Origin: Phycisphaerae bacterium
Lineage (GTDB): Bacteria; Planctomycetota; Phycisphaerae; Phycisphaerales; SM1A02
Length of the DNA stretch: 64,000 nucleotides
Direction: 5' to 3'
Assembly: GCA_002717655.1 (NCBI GenBank)
Contig: PBAY01000054.1
Span: 26,082 to 90,081, forward strand
In this document: piece after piece, positions 35,414 to 44,999 of the stretch
How positions within the stretch are numbered: the first letter of the stretch is position 1
How the letters are laid out: each line of letters starts with the position of its first letter
The notes under the pieces: generated by a model
What the model was told of the DNA's origin: nothing
Databases searched by the model: none
Seen by the model: only the letters and a program-made list of their open reading frames with translations
Made by a program: the position numbers and the translations under genes

Positions 35414-36319
35414 TCAAGGACGGAAGGCTCGCAACAACCTTCGGTCTCCAAACTCATCTGGAAGAATCTCGCACCTCACGAGTCCAGCCTCTTCCTGTGC
35501 AAGCTGAAGTACTGCATCACCCTGCGCGGGATCGATTTCCATCACAAGCAGGCCGCCCTCCACAAGATGTGGTTTCACACCTCGCAGTACCGGGCGAATG
35601 ACATCGAGTCCATCCGAGCCTCCACGCAAGGCAGTCTGAGGCTCATGGTCCCTCACGTTCTCATCCAGTGACTCCCAATCCGCATCGGGGATGTACGGAA
35701 GATTCGCGGCAATGACATGGAATGGTGACTCATCCTCAAGCGGTTCAAGACCTGAACCCAGTCGAAAATCGATCTGATCGCCTGCGTCATGATCCATCGC
35801 ATTGGTCGAAGCAAGCTCCAGAGCCTCCTGAACAATGTCAGTTGCCAGCACGGTTGAACCAGGCAGCTGCCTGGCCAAGGTGATCGCGATGCACCCGGAA
35901 CCTGTACCGAGATCAGCAAGACGTATGGGCATTCCACTTTCTGGAGTTGCCGTTCGGCTACGGGCCTCGTCGAGAACCAGCTGAATCAATGTTTCCGTGG
36001 CGGTACGTGGGATCAGCGTGGAAGGATCAACCTTGAAGGATCTTCCGAAGAAATCCGCCCTGCCAACCAGATACTGAACCGGCTCATGATTGGCAGCACG
36101 AGCAACAAGTTCGCGAAGCGACGCACGATCCTCCGGGGAAGCCGGACGATCTGGATCGGTATACAACTCAATATCGGTCCCTCCCAGAACCGAGCTCAGC
36201 AGCATGCGGGACACAAGTTGAGGGTTGTGCACACCCTGAGCCTCGAGGTGATCGCTGATCCATGCCAACAATCTACGTGTCGTCCAGGTCTCGGATTGCG
36301 GTGTTGCAGGTGGTACCAC
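35414..36319 (-). CDS. prmC: Peptide chain release factor N5-glutamine methyltransferase
   Basis: Methylates the GGQ glutamine of RF1 and RF2. 301 residues from a GTG. The N-terminal five-helix domain covers about 1-90. The SAM motif is LADLGTGSGCIAITLA. The substrate-binding tetrapeptide reads ANLPYIPDADW, where the family norm is NPPYI; Asn and Tyr, the key residues, are kept. HEPQTALRGGSDGLDVIRP is the conserved PrmC block that distinguishes it from other methyltransferases. prfA is not adjacent in this window. Convergent with the sensor gene. Confidence 0.88.
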   Translation of the reverse strand: MVPPATPQSETWTTRRLLAWISDHLEAQGVHNPQLVSRMLLSSVLGGTDIELYTDPDRPASPEDRASLRELVARAANHEPVQYLVGRADFFGRSFKVDPSTLIPRTATETLIQLVLDEARSRTATPESGMPIRLADLGTGSGCIAITLARQLPGSTVLATDIVQEALELASTNAMDHDAGDQIDFRLGSGLEPLEDESPFHVIAANLPYIPDADWESLDENVRDHEPQTALRGGSDGLDVIRPVLRGVKPHLVEGGLLVMEIDPAQGDAVLQLAQEEAGLVRCEILPDEFGDRRLLRAFRP

Positions 36320-36400
36320 GGTTGGATTGTACGCCTTCGGACACCGAAGGCGATGCTACTGGGATAGAATGGGCCGTTCGCGTCCATGGAGGTCAAGGCG

Positions 36401-37897
36401 ATGCGTGTTCTGATGCTTGGATGGGAGTTTCCCCCATTCATTACGGGGGGCCTGGGAACAGCCTGCTATGGCTTGACCCGGGCATTGGATGAACAGGGTG
36501 TAGAAATCCTGTTTGTTCTGCCTGGCCGCTCAGATCCCTCTGCCGTCAGCCACCTACGCCTGATCAGTCAGGAAGTTAAGGCCACCCCGGATCCTGCAGA
36601 GCAGAAGAAACCTGCGACTGTTCCAGAGACTGATTCAGCGACTACGACTCAGAAACGTGTTGATCAACACATCGATGGCCACCGAACTCCAGATACAACC
36701 GGAGAATTCCAGCACACGGAGTTTCTTCGTATCCCCTCTCCATTGCTGCACCCGTATCAGCAACAGGCTGAAGACACCGTTGTCGGACTACAGACTACCC
36801 GCACCTTCAACATCCCGGGCCAGGACGTACCGGGGCATGTGATCAGCAGAACATTTGATGCTGACAAGAAGATCATCAATGGTGATCTTGACCTCTCCGA
36901 TGAGGAACTCGCCGAGGAAAAGCCAAAGGAGGGCACATCATCAAGCTCCGGAGACTATGGCGGCAACCTGATGGAACAGGTGGAGGCCTATGCAAGATTC
37001 GCAACACGTGCCGCTTCCAAGGAATCATTCGATGTCATTCATGCTCATGATTGGATGACATTTCCTGCAGGTCTTGCGTTGGCTCGAAGGACAGGAAAAC
37101 CGCTCGTCACACAGGTACATTCAACGGAGTTCGACCGCTCTGGAGAAAATGTCAACCAGCAGGTCTACGACATTGAACGTCGAGGCATGCACGGCTCGAT
37201 CAAGATCATTACGGTCAGCCAGCTCACCAAGAACATCGTGACGAACCGTTATGGCATCTCTCCAAGCAGGGTCTCGGTTGTCTACAACGGAATCAATGTC
37301 GATCCTGTTGCGACCGGAATCTCTCCTATTGGCCGACGCGAGAAGATCGTGCTCTACATGGGTCGAATCACCTTCCAGAAAGGACCCGAGTATTTCATCA
37401 GAGCCGCAACACGAGTGCTTCAGGTCATGAAGGATGTTCGCTTTGTGATTGCTGGATCAGGTGACATGTACCAGCGATGCATCGAGATGGCTGCAGAAGC
37501 GGGCATCGGCAACAAGATCCTCTTCACGGGATTCCTGAGAGGCCGAGACATCGACCGTGTCTTCGCCATGGCCAACCTGTACGTGATGCCTTCTGTTTCA
37601 GAACCATTCGGAATCGCTCCTCTGGAGGCGCTCAGTCATGATGTGCCGGTCCTGATCTCCAAATCATCCGGCGTCAGTGAAGTCCTCACCCACGCCCTGA
37701 AAGTGGACTTCTGGGACACCGAGGCAATGGCTGACAAGATCGTGGCCGTCCTCAAGCACCCCCCCCTGAGCCAGACGCTCAAACGTCATGCCGCCATGGA
37801 AGTCCGACAACTGACCTGGCAGGACGCGGCCACTGGATGCCGCCAGGTCTATGCTGAGGCCATTCAGGGCATGAATGCAGGGGCCATGAGCTCCTGA
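36401..37897 (+). CDS. Glycosyltransferase, GT4/starch-synthase-like
   Basis: 498 residues. The ATG at 36401 is preferred to the ATG at 36386 because GGAGG (36388-36392) sits between them at the right spacing. The N-terminus MLGWEFPPFITGGLGTACYG is the GT4/GT5 nucleotide-sugar start. HAHDWMTFPAGLALARR and VTQVHSTEFDRSGENVNQQ complete the first Rossmann domain. The second has VVYNGINVDP, LYMGRITFQKGPEYFI and the E-x7-E motif SVSEPFGIAPLEAL. An insert of about 110 residues (roughly 60-185), acidic and rich in Ser/Thr/Pro/Asp, separates the first strand from the HAHDW block. Donor and acceptor sugars are unknown. Confidence 0.85.
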   Translation: MRVLMLGWEFPPFITGGLGTACYGLTRALDEQGVEILFVLPGRSDPSAVSHLRLISQEVKATPDPAEQKKPATVPETDSATTTQKRVDQHIDGHRTPDTTGEFQHTEFLRIPSPLLHPYQQQAEDTVVGLQTTRTFNIPGQDVPGHVISRTFDADKKIINGDLDLSDEELAEEKPKEGTSSSSGDYGGNLMEQVEAYARFATRAASKESFDVIHAHDWMTFPAGLALARRTGKPLVTQVHSTEFDRSGENVNQQVYDIERRGMHGSIKIITVSQLTKNIVTNRYGISPSRVSVVYNGINVDPVATGISPIGRREKIVLYMGRITFQKGPEYFIRAATRVLQVMKDVRFVIAGSGDMYQRCIEMAAEAGIGNKILFTGFLRGRDIDRVFAMANLYVMPSVSEPFGIAPLEALSHDVPVLISKSSGVSEVLTHALKVDFWDTEAMADKIVAVLKHPPLSQTLKRHAAMEVRQLTWQDAATGCRQVYAEAIQGMNAGAMSS

Positions 37898-37903
37898 GAC
37901 CCG

Positions 37904-37909
37904 TATAAT
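37904..37909 (+). promoter_or_regulatory. Perfect -10 box (TATAAT) before the proline enzyme gene
   Basis: TATAAT occurs seven bases after the glycosyltransferase stop and about 66 bases before the putA ATG. No convincing -35 lies 16-18 bases upstream, so the promoter call is weak and rests on the -10 only. Confidence 0.3.
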
Positions 37910-37974
37910 TGCGGTTTGCGTTTACCCCGGTGAACCATTCCAGCAGATCCCTGACTGAACGGAATCAAAGGTCC

Positions 37975-40971
37975 ATGGCGTTATTCAGACGATCACGTCC
38001 CACACAGAAGAAGTCAACCACTCCAGATTCTGGTGCAGTTCATTCGAAGGCTGATTTCCACGATCAGGCGATCGAAGATCGTATTCGAGTCATTGGCCAG
38101 GAACTACTTGATCTCTCGCGTCAATCTGGCGGTGGTGGGTTCTGGTCGGACAAACTGATGAACTGGACCATGAAGGACGAAGCCTTCAAGACTCAGCTCT
38201 TCCGTTTCATCGACACCTTTCCGACCTTGAAAACACCTGAGCAGATTCACGCTCATCTGGTCGACTACCTCAGTCAGCCCGGCGTGACGCTCCCCCCTGG
38301 GATGGGAATGGGACTCAAGGCCGGCGGGCTCCTCAAGGGGACCATGGCCAAGACCATGTCCTCGCAGATCACCTCGATGGCAAAACGATTCATCGCAGGT
38401 ACGGACGCGACCTCTGCACTTCCTCAGATTCAGTCTCTGTGGGAGCGAGACATTGCCTTCTCCGTCGATCTTCTGGGTGAAGCATGCGTCAGTGATGCTG
38501 AGGCAACGGCCTATCAGGCTCGATACATGGATCTGGTGGAAACACTTCCAACCCAGGTTGCCTCATGGGCCGGAAAGCCACTGCTTGATGAAGATCATCT
38601 CGGGCCTATTCCAAGAACAAACGTCTCTATCAAGATCAGTTCACTTTACGCTCGCACAGATCCGATCGACATGAACTCGTCTCTTGATGGACTGACGGAA
38701 TCGCTTGCGCCTATTCTTCAAGCAGCAAGCCGGAACAATGTCCTTGTCAACTTCGATATGGAACACGAGGGTCTCAAGGATCTGACACTTCGGCTGTTCA
38801 TGAAGTGCTGTGAAAAGTTCGACTTCACAGCCGGACTCGCGATGCAGGCCTATCTCCGCTCTGGAGATGATGATGCTCAACGGATCATCGATTGGTCGAA
38901 AGCGACGGGCCGCCAGGTCACGGTGCGTCTCGTAAAGGGCGCCTACTGGGATGAAGAAACCATCAAGGCTGAAATGGAAGGCTGGCCAATTCCAGTCTGG
39001 AGTCGCAAGAGTGACACTGACGCCTGCTTTGAACGGATGGCTGACCAGTTTCTTAGACAGGTGCCACGATCAAATGATGAAGGTGGTGTCAAACTCGCTG
39101 TAGGCTCACATAATCTCAGATCGATTGCATGCTGCCTTGCGATTGCAGAACGCGAAGGTCTTCCTCCAGAATCTCTTGAGTTCCAGATGCTCTACGGCAT
39201 GGCTGACAATCTCAAGAGCATGATGACAACTCGCAACCACCGTCTCCGCGAATATGTCCCAGTAGGTGAAATGATTCCCGGCATGGCCTATCTCGTGAGA
39301 CGGCTTCTGGAAAATACATCCAATGAATCATGGCTTCGCGGAAGTAATGATGAAAAGATGGATGCAGAGGTACTCCTCCAGTCACCACATCTGGCATTTG
39401 ATGCAGATCCGGGAATTGATCGAATCAAGAAAGGTCCGGAACGCCATCTGCTTTCAGAATCGGTTGCAGACATCCAGGAAGGCGAACCCTTCTTTACCGA
39501 ACCTCTTCGGGATTTTGCTGATACGGCTCAACGTGAGAATTTCGGCAACACCATTGCCAAGGCAACAGTTCCTGCGGTGAAGAATGACGGAACCGTCAAG
39601 GATGCTGATCAGGCGCTGGCAGCCGCCGAGAAGGCCTTCCCTGCCTGGCGAGATGAATCACCTCTGGAACGATCAAGAATGCTCATGCGAGCAGCTGACA
39701 TGATGCGTTCACGTCGAGACGAACTTTCAGGTGTACTGATTCGTGAGTCCGGCAAGATCTGGCGGGAAGCAGACGCCGATGTCTGCGAAGCAATCGATTT
39801 CTGCGAGTACTACGCTCGTGAAGCCATCGGATTGTTCGAACCAAGACGCCTGGGCCAGTTCGTTGGGGAACTTGATCTTGAATTCCATCAGGCCTGTGGC
39901 GTAGCCGTCGTGATCAGCCCATGGAACTTTCCGCTGGCGATTGCCTGCGGCATGACCGTCGCAGCACTGGTGACTGGAAACACGGTCATTCTGAAGCCAG
40001 CTGAACAGACTCCCGGGATCGCCAAGATTCTGGTCGACATCCTTCACAAGGCTGGAATCCCGAAGAACGTTCTGCATTTCCTTCCCGGAGACGGAGAAGT
40101 TGTCGGCGCTCATCTGGTACGGGATCCTCGTACCTCGATCATCGCCTTCACCGGTTCCAAGGCTGTCGGACTGGACATCGTCAATGCAGCAGGACACACA
40201 CCTGAGAACCAGCCATTCGTGAAGCGGGTGGTCTGTGAGATGGGTGGCAAGAACGCGATCATCATCGATGCGTCGGCGGATCTTGATGAAGCTGTACTTG
40301 GAGTCAGACAAAGTGCCTTTGGCTTCCAGGGACAGAAGTGCTCTGCCTGCAGTCGTGTCATCGTGGTTGAATCCGCGGCAGACACCTTTGCACACCGTCT
40401 TGAAGAATCGATCAGATCACTGACCATTGGTGATCCCATGTTGCCTGGCACCGACATCGGGCCCGTGATCGATGAAGAAGCCGCCACGAAGATCCGGGCT
40501 GCAATTGAAACCGGAAAGCAGGAAGGCACATTGGCTGTCGGCCTTGAAGTCCCTGAAGGATTGGAAGCACAGGTCGGAAAACCTTACGTGGGCCCCCACT
40601 TCTTCCGTGGCATCAAGCCGGATGATCGGCTGGCTCGTGATGAGATCTTTGGCCCAGTACTGGCCATGATCGAGGTCAAGGATCTGGATGAAGCACTTGC
40701 CGTCGCCAATGCCACGGACTACAAGCTGACCGGCGGCGTATTCAGCAGAATGCCTTCGAATCTGCTGAAAGCCCAGCGAGAATTCCGGGTCGGAAATCTG
40801 TATCTGAATCGAAACTGTACTGGTGCACTGGTTGGCCGACAGCCATTCGGTGGATTCGGAATGTCGGGTATCGGCTCCAAGGCTGGTGGCCGGGATTATC
40901 TGAAACAGTTCGTGGTGCCTCGCGTTGTTGCTGAAAACACCATGCGACGTGGATTTGCGCCTGGACTCTAG
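37975..40971 (+). CDS. putA: Fused proline dehydrogenase / delta-1-pyrroline-5-carboxylate dehydrogenase
   Basis: Converts proline to glutamate in one chain of 998 residues, close to the shorter PutA type with no DNA-binding domain. The ATG at 37975 follows AAAGG; a TTG at 37909 was rejected. The proline dehydrogenase half shows VRLVKGAYWDEETIKAE, VGSHNLRSIA and EFQMLYGMAD. The aldehyde dehydrogenase half has the active Cys789 in GQKCSACSR, Glu755 in CEMGGKNAI, and VISPWNFPLAIACGMTVAA. The first 60 residues are basic and low in complexity. No proline transporter is adjacent. FAD and NAD use are family knowledge. Confidence 0.93.
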   Translation: MALFRRSRPTQKKSTTPDSGAVHSKADFHDQAIEDRIRVIGQELLDLSRQSGGGGFWSDKLMNWTMKDEAFKTQLFRFIDTFPTLKTPEQIHAHLVDYLSQPGVTLPPGMGMGLKAGGLLKGTMAKTMSSQITSMAKRFIAGTDATSALPQIQSLWERDIAFSVDLLGEACVSDAEATAYQARYMDLVETLPTQVASWAGKPLLDEDHLGPIPRTNVSIKISSLYARTDPIDMNSSLDGLTESLAPILQAASRNNVLVNFDMEHEGLKDLTLRLFMKCCEKFDFTAGLAMQAYLRSGDDDAQRIIDWSKATGRQVTVRLVKGAYWDEETIKAEMEGWPIPVWSRKSDTDACFERMADQFLRQVPRSNDEGGVKLAVGSHNLRSIACCLAIAEREGLPPESLEFQMLYGMADNLKSMMTTRNHRLREYVPVGEMIPGMAYLVRRLLENTSNESWLRGSNDEKMDAEVLLQSPHLAFDADPGIDRIKKGPERHLLSESVADIQEGEPFFTEPLRDFADTAQRENFGNTIAKATVPAVKNDGTVKDADQALAAAEKAFPAWRDESPLERSRMLMRAADMMRSRRDELSGVLIRESGKIWREADADVCEAIDFCEYYAREAIGLFEPRRLGQFVGELDLEFHQACGVAVVISPWNFPLAIACGMTVAALVTGNTVILKPAEQTPGIAKILVDILHKAGIPKNVLHFLPGDGEVVGAHLVRDPRTSIIAFTGSKAVGLDIVNAAGHTPENQPFVKRVVCEMGGKNAIIIDASADLDEAVLGVRQSAFGFQGQKCSACSRVIVVESAADTFAHRLEESIRSLTIGDPMLPGTDIGPVIDEEAATKIRAAIETGKQEGTLAVGLEVPEGLEAQVGKPYVGPHFFRGIKPDDRLARDEIFGPVLAMIEVKDLDEALAVANATDYKLTGGVFSRMPSNLLKAQREFRVGNLYLNRNCTGALVGRQPFGGFGMSGIGSKAGGRDYLKQFVVPRVVAENTMRRGFAPGL

Positions 40972-41027
40972 TCCTGATACTGCTGCGATTCCAAGTGATT
41001 CTGATGACCTGGTGTGATGTTCCAGAT

Positions 41028-42509
41028 TCATATCGCAACAGTCGATCGATACAAAACCGCCTCTTCGACATGAGCAACTTCGACTGTTTCTGATCCATCC
41101 AGATCAGCAATCGTTCTTGCAACACGTCGCAGTCGATTCCAGGCCCGCGCCGTGAGATCCAGATGTGTCATGGACTGTTCCAATGCATCAAGTGAATTGA
41201 CTTCAAATCTTCCGTGGACATCAAGTTCGCTGCCCGAGAGCTGGCCATTCAAATTTCCCTGCTGTCGTTGAAGCATCATGGAGCGTGCCCCTGTCACAGC
41301 ACGACGAAGATCCGCTGTTGACTGCCCGGTTTTGGCCCGACGAAGAACAGAAAACGGTATACGTGGAACCTCAACATGAAGATCAAATCGGTCAAGAAGA
41401 GGTGCGGATAATTTTGCCATAGCGTCGGCACCGCGACGGCCGGGAAGCCGACCGTCACGGGTCGGGTTCATCGCTCCAACAACAAGACATCGAGCGGGAT
41501 ATCGAACCGAACCGCATGCCCTTGAAACCGTGACGTTGTATTCTTCAAGTGGTTGCCTGAGACCCTCCAGAACCAATCTTGAAAACTCAGGCAATTCATC
41601 CAGAAACAGGATGCCATTGTGGGCCATCGACAATTCTCCTGGCCGAGGCACGGAACCACCTCCGAGAATCGCTGCAGCAGTCGCGGAATGATGAGGCGAA
41701 CGAAATGGTGGTGTGGTTGAGAACTCACCCTCGAACCTGCCTGCACAGCACCTGATCTGAAGTACCTCCACAGCTTCATCAAGAGTCAGATCTGGCAGAA
41801 TCCCGGGAAGACAACGTGACATCATCGATTTACCCGTACCAGGTGGCCCATGCAACAACAGGTTGTGCCAACCTGCTGCAGATATCGACATGACACGCTT
41901 GATCTGTTCTTGAGCAAGGACATCAGCAAAATCATCATGAAGCTCGGACTTCGAGGCGACATGAGTGGCTGGTGTATTCAGTTCAACATGGCCATTGAAC
42001 CAACTCACTACTTCAGAAAGAGAATTCGCACCAAGAACATTGGAACCATGAACTGATGATGCCTCAGTAGAATTTCCCATGGGTACGACGATGCAGTTCA
42101 TATCCAGTTTGCGTGAAAGAATTGCCATCGAAACAGCACCTCGTATTGAACGAAGTCTTCCATCAAGAGCCAGTTCACCCGCAAGGCCTACTTCAGTTTT
42201 GCCCTTTTGTATTCCTTGATCGATGGTCCCCCCAGCCATCAGTACCGCTATGGCAATTGGCAGGTCATATACAGGGCCCTCTTTGCGGACATCCGCCGGT
42301 GCGAGATTGATTGTGATCCAGCCAGTTGGCCATTGATAGCCACTGTTACGGACTGCAGCACGTACGCGTTCAATCGATTCTCTGACGACTGGGTCAGGAA
42401 GCCCCACCATTGTGGTTCCTGTCAACTGTCCAGAGGTAATCGCCACCTCGACATGGCATGGTCGCGCCTGAATGCCATCCAGAACAAAACTTGAAACAGT
42501 ACAGAACAT
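41028..42509 (-). CDS. comM: YifB/ComM family Mg-chelatase-like AAA+ ATPase
   Basis: 493 residues. N-terminal chelatase-like domain: ARPCHVEVAITSGQLTGTTMVGL and TINLAPADVRKEG. The AAA+ core has Walker A GPPGTGKSMMSRCLPG, then NGILFLDELPEFSR (Walker B) and CLVVGAMNPT. The family includes ComM, a branch-migration helicase for natural transformation, but many members are not tested. It is the last gene of a minus-strand operon led by the TIM-barrel gene. Competence genes are not nearby. Confidence 0.85.
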   Translation of the reverse strand: MFCTVSSFVLDGIQARPCHVEVAITSGQLTGTTMVGLPDPVVRESIERVRAAVRNSGYQWPTGWITINLAPADVRKEGPVYDLPIAIAVLMAGGTIDQGIQKGKTEVGLAGELALDGRLRSIRGAVSMAILSRKLDMNCIVVPMGNSTEASSVHGSNVLGANSLSEVVSWFNGHVELNTPATHVASKSELHDDFADVLAQEQIKRVMSISAAGWHNLLLHGPPGTGKSMMSRCLPGILPDLTLDEAVEVLQIRCCAGRFEGEFSTTPPFRSPHHSATAAAILGGGSVPRPGELSMAHNGILFLDELPEFSRLVLEGLRQPLEEYNVTVSRACGSVRYPARCLVVGAMNPTRDGRLPGRRGADAMAKLSAPLLDRFDLHVEVPRIPFSVLRRAKTGQSTADLRRAVTGARSMMLQRQQGNLNGQLSGSELDVHGRFEVNSLDALEQSMTHLDLTARAWNRLRRVARTIADLDGSETVEVAHVEEAVLYRSTVAI

Positions 42510-42548
42510 GCACGCCCTCCATGGCTCATTCAGGAGCCCGATGACGTG

Positions 42549-44210
42549 CTACGAATCGCCCGGCACAGGCTCCAGTCCAAGTTCTTCGACAACCATGCTT
42601 CCAATGGCTTCGCCTACCGAGTCTTCTTCATAGACGACACGATCAGCTCCTGCTGCAATCAGACGTGGTCCATGCACGTTGTACCGGCACCGCACCATGA
42701 CTCGGCAATCCGGTGCGGAAGTTCTGATCTGTTCAATCACCATCTTGGATGCTTCGGGATCTGGCAGTGTCACCACGACCGCCCGTGCTGTTTCAACAGA
42801 TGCTTCATGCAGAATGCCCGGTCTTGTTGCATTGCCCAAAATCGCATGCATGCCCAATTGGCCGACAAACTGGACTGTTGCCGGATTTGCCTCGATGACG
42901 ACAGTGGAAACACCGTGCTCGACCATGTCACGAAGCACAGATCTCCCAGCAGGACCTGCTCCGATCACGATCACATGATCACTCAGATCCGTACCCATGT
43001 CGGCATTGGCCAATGAACCGTCACCTCCACCCAGCCGATCAACCACCTTCACGATCCAACGTGCGCGACCGACGAATAATGGGACCAGCATGAGGGTGAT
43101 CAATGATGATGAGGTGAGCACCTGGAATGTAAAGGTGTCCAGCAGACCATTCGCTCTGGCAACCGCACCAAGTACGAATGAAAACTCTCCCAATTGGGCC
43201 AGACAGGCACCGACGGCAACTGACACGGGAAGCGTCGTACCTGACAGTCGAACAACTCCAGCAGCCACGATTCCCTTGACGAGAATGATCCCAAGCGAAG
43301 CGAGTAGAACCATCCCCAGATTCCAGCCAGTCATCAGCCACGGAAGATCCGCCAGCATTCCGATCGAGGCAAAGAACAATGTCAGAAAGACCGCCTTGAG
43401 GGTCGTGACATCGGATCTGATCTGACGGGCGAAGCTTGAATCCGCCAGAACAAGTCCAGCCACGAAGGCTCCCAGTGCAGGAGAAAGACCCAGTCGCCAG
43501 GAGATCCAGGTCGCCATCAAGCAGGTGACCACCGCCAGCACCACTGGCAGATCACGATTTCCCGTTGCAGCCGAGGATCGGAAGATCCGTGGTATCAACA
43601 GAACTCCCGCCAGGAAAAGGACAAGGGTATAGACCACGATTCGACCGGTTGCTTCACCCAGTTCAGTGATGACCTCCTGAAAATCACCCGTATCGCCGAG
43701 GAAGGTGACCATCAACAACAACGGCACCAAGGCAACATCCTGCACGATCAGTATGGAAAGCGACATCCGCCCATGAAGAGAATCCACCTCAGACCGTTCG
43801 GTAAGCATGCGAGCCACGGACGCCGTACTGCTCAAGGCCACGACCGCGCCCACGGCCAGCGCAGAGGTCCAGCCAAGACCCATCAATCGAGAGATACAGG
43901 CCACGACCGCCAGAGTCACCACGACCTGAAGCAATCCAGCACTCAATCCACGCTTCCCAAAGGCCCTCAATTTTGCTCTTGAGATCTCCAGACCGATCGT
44001 GAACAGCAACAACGCCACACCGATCTCGGCAATGTGCTCGATCTCATGTGGATCACTGGTGATCCAGCCAAGTGCTCCAGGGCCAACCAGCATGCCGGCA
44101 ACCATGCAGCCGATGATGCCGCTCGCCCCGAGACGCTCAAACAGCATGCCAAGCATGGCCGCTGCAGCGAGAAGCAGTACGACGTCGCCGAGAATATCCC
44201 AGGCTTCCAT
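42549..44210 (-). CDS. Kef-type (CPA2) cation:proton antiporter with RCK-N domain
   Basis: 553 residues. About 12 membrane helices cover residues 1-385 (for example LGASGIIGCMVAGMLVGPGALG and FASIGMLADLPWLMTG). They are followed by an NAD-binding TrkA-N/RCK domain: VIVIGAGPAGRSVLRDMVEHGVSTVVIEANP, then VGQLGMHAILGNATRPGILHEA. No glutathione-gating subunit (KefF/KefG) is adjacent. Probably a K+ or Na+/H+ exchanger; the ion is not certain. It lies three bases after plsC and 39 bases before comM. Confidence 0.87.
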   Translation of the reverse strand: MEAWDILGDVVLLLAAAAMLGMLFERLGASGIIGCMVAGMLVGPGALGWITSDPHEIEHIAEIGVALLLFTIGLEISRAKLRAFGKRGLSAGLLQVVVTLAVVACISRLMGLGWTSALAVGAVVALSSTASVARMLTERSEVDSLHGRMSLSILIVQDVALVPLLLMVTFLGDTGDFQEVITELGEATGRIVVYTLVLFLAGVLLIPRIFRSSAATGNRDLPVVLAVVTCLMATWISWRLGLSPALGAFVAGLVLADSSFARQIRSDVTTLKAVFLTLFFASIGMLADLPWLMTGWNLGMVLLASLGIILVKGIVAAGVVRLSGTTLPVSVAVGACLAQLGEFSFVLGAVARANGLLDTFTFQVLTSSSLITLMLVPLFVGRARWIVKVVDRLGGGDGSLANADMGTDLSDHVIVIGAGPAGRSVLRDMVEHGVSTVVIEANPATVQFVGQLGMHAILGNATRPGILHEASVETARAVVVTLPDPEASKMVIEQIRTSAPDCRVMVRCRYNVHGPRLIAAGADRVVYEEDSVGEAIGSMVVEELGLEPVPGDS

Positions 44211-44213
44211 GTA

Positions 44214-44999
44214 TCAGCCACTCGACTCTTCTGAACTACTGCGGAGTGTGTCACGCAACGACTGATCTGCCGGACCAGGCTTGGGCCATTTTCCACGTGT
44301 ACGACGTCGAATGTCACTTCGCAATTGCATGCGAAGATCATCAACCAGAAGACGAAGATGCTCAAGACAGGCGTCTCGCCCCATTGCTATCAGTTCTTCA
44401 GGATCAAGCGGATCACCACAGATGATCTCTAGTCTTCCAGTTCTTCTTATTCCACGGCCCGGAGGCATCACATCCGTGACACCCTCTACTGCCATGGGCA
44501 GGACCGGGGAACGACCACGGCGTATCAACAACCAAACACCCTGCCCGAATTCATGAACACAACCATCCTCACTTCGGGCCCCTTCCGGAAAAATGATGCC
44601 AACCCGCCCTTCCTTGAGTTCAGTCAGGAGATCCTTGAAGGTCGACGCGCCAGGGACCTCCGTGTCAACGAAGATCATGTCGTACCGCATCAGCAACCAT
44701 GCCATCAGAGGCTTCAGATCCCATTGCAATGACTTGCGAGCAATTGGCCTAAATCCACGCTCGCGAAGCGCCAGGCCGGCCATCATGGGATCAAGCATTG
44801 ACTGGTGATTGCAGATGGCCAGAACTGGCCCCGTACGAGGACATCGACTTCGATGGCGGATTCGAAAGCCATAGACCAGACGCGCAAGGGGGATCAGGAG
44901 CCAGGGAACAAGGGTCCACCAGACGAACATTCCACCCCGACCGCGGCGCGCATTTCGTTTCTTGAAGCGATACCAGGGTGTAATCCTGCGAGATCCCAC
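44214..44999 (-). CDS. plsC: 1-acyl-sn-glycerol-3-phosphate acyltransferase
   Basis: Adds the second acyl chain to make phosphatidic acid. 261 residues from a GTG that shares one base with the cmk stop (TAGTG). The HX4D catalytic motif is CNHQSMLDPM, and the phosphate-binding motif is IIFPEGARSEDG. One N-terminal membrane segment (GMFVWWTLVPWLLIPLARLVYG) is seen near residue 24. The C-terminal 60 residues are charged and extra to the core. In many bacteria plsC follows cmk, as here. Confidence 0.88.
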   Translation of the reverse strand: MGSRRITPWYRFKKRNARRGRGGMFVWWTLVPWLLIPLARLVYGFRIRHRSRCPRTGPVLAICNHQSMLDPMMAGLALRERGFRPIARKSLQWDLKPLMAWLLMRYDMIFVDTEVPGASTFKDLLTELKEGRVGIIFPEGARSEDGCVHEFGQGVWLLIRRGRSPVLPMAVEGVTDVMPPGRGIRRTGRLEIICGDPLDPEELIAMGRDACLEHLRLLVDDLRMQLRSDIRRRTRGKWPKPGPADQSLRDTLRSSSEESSG

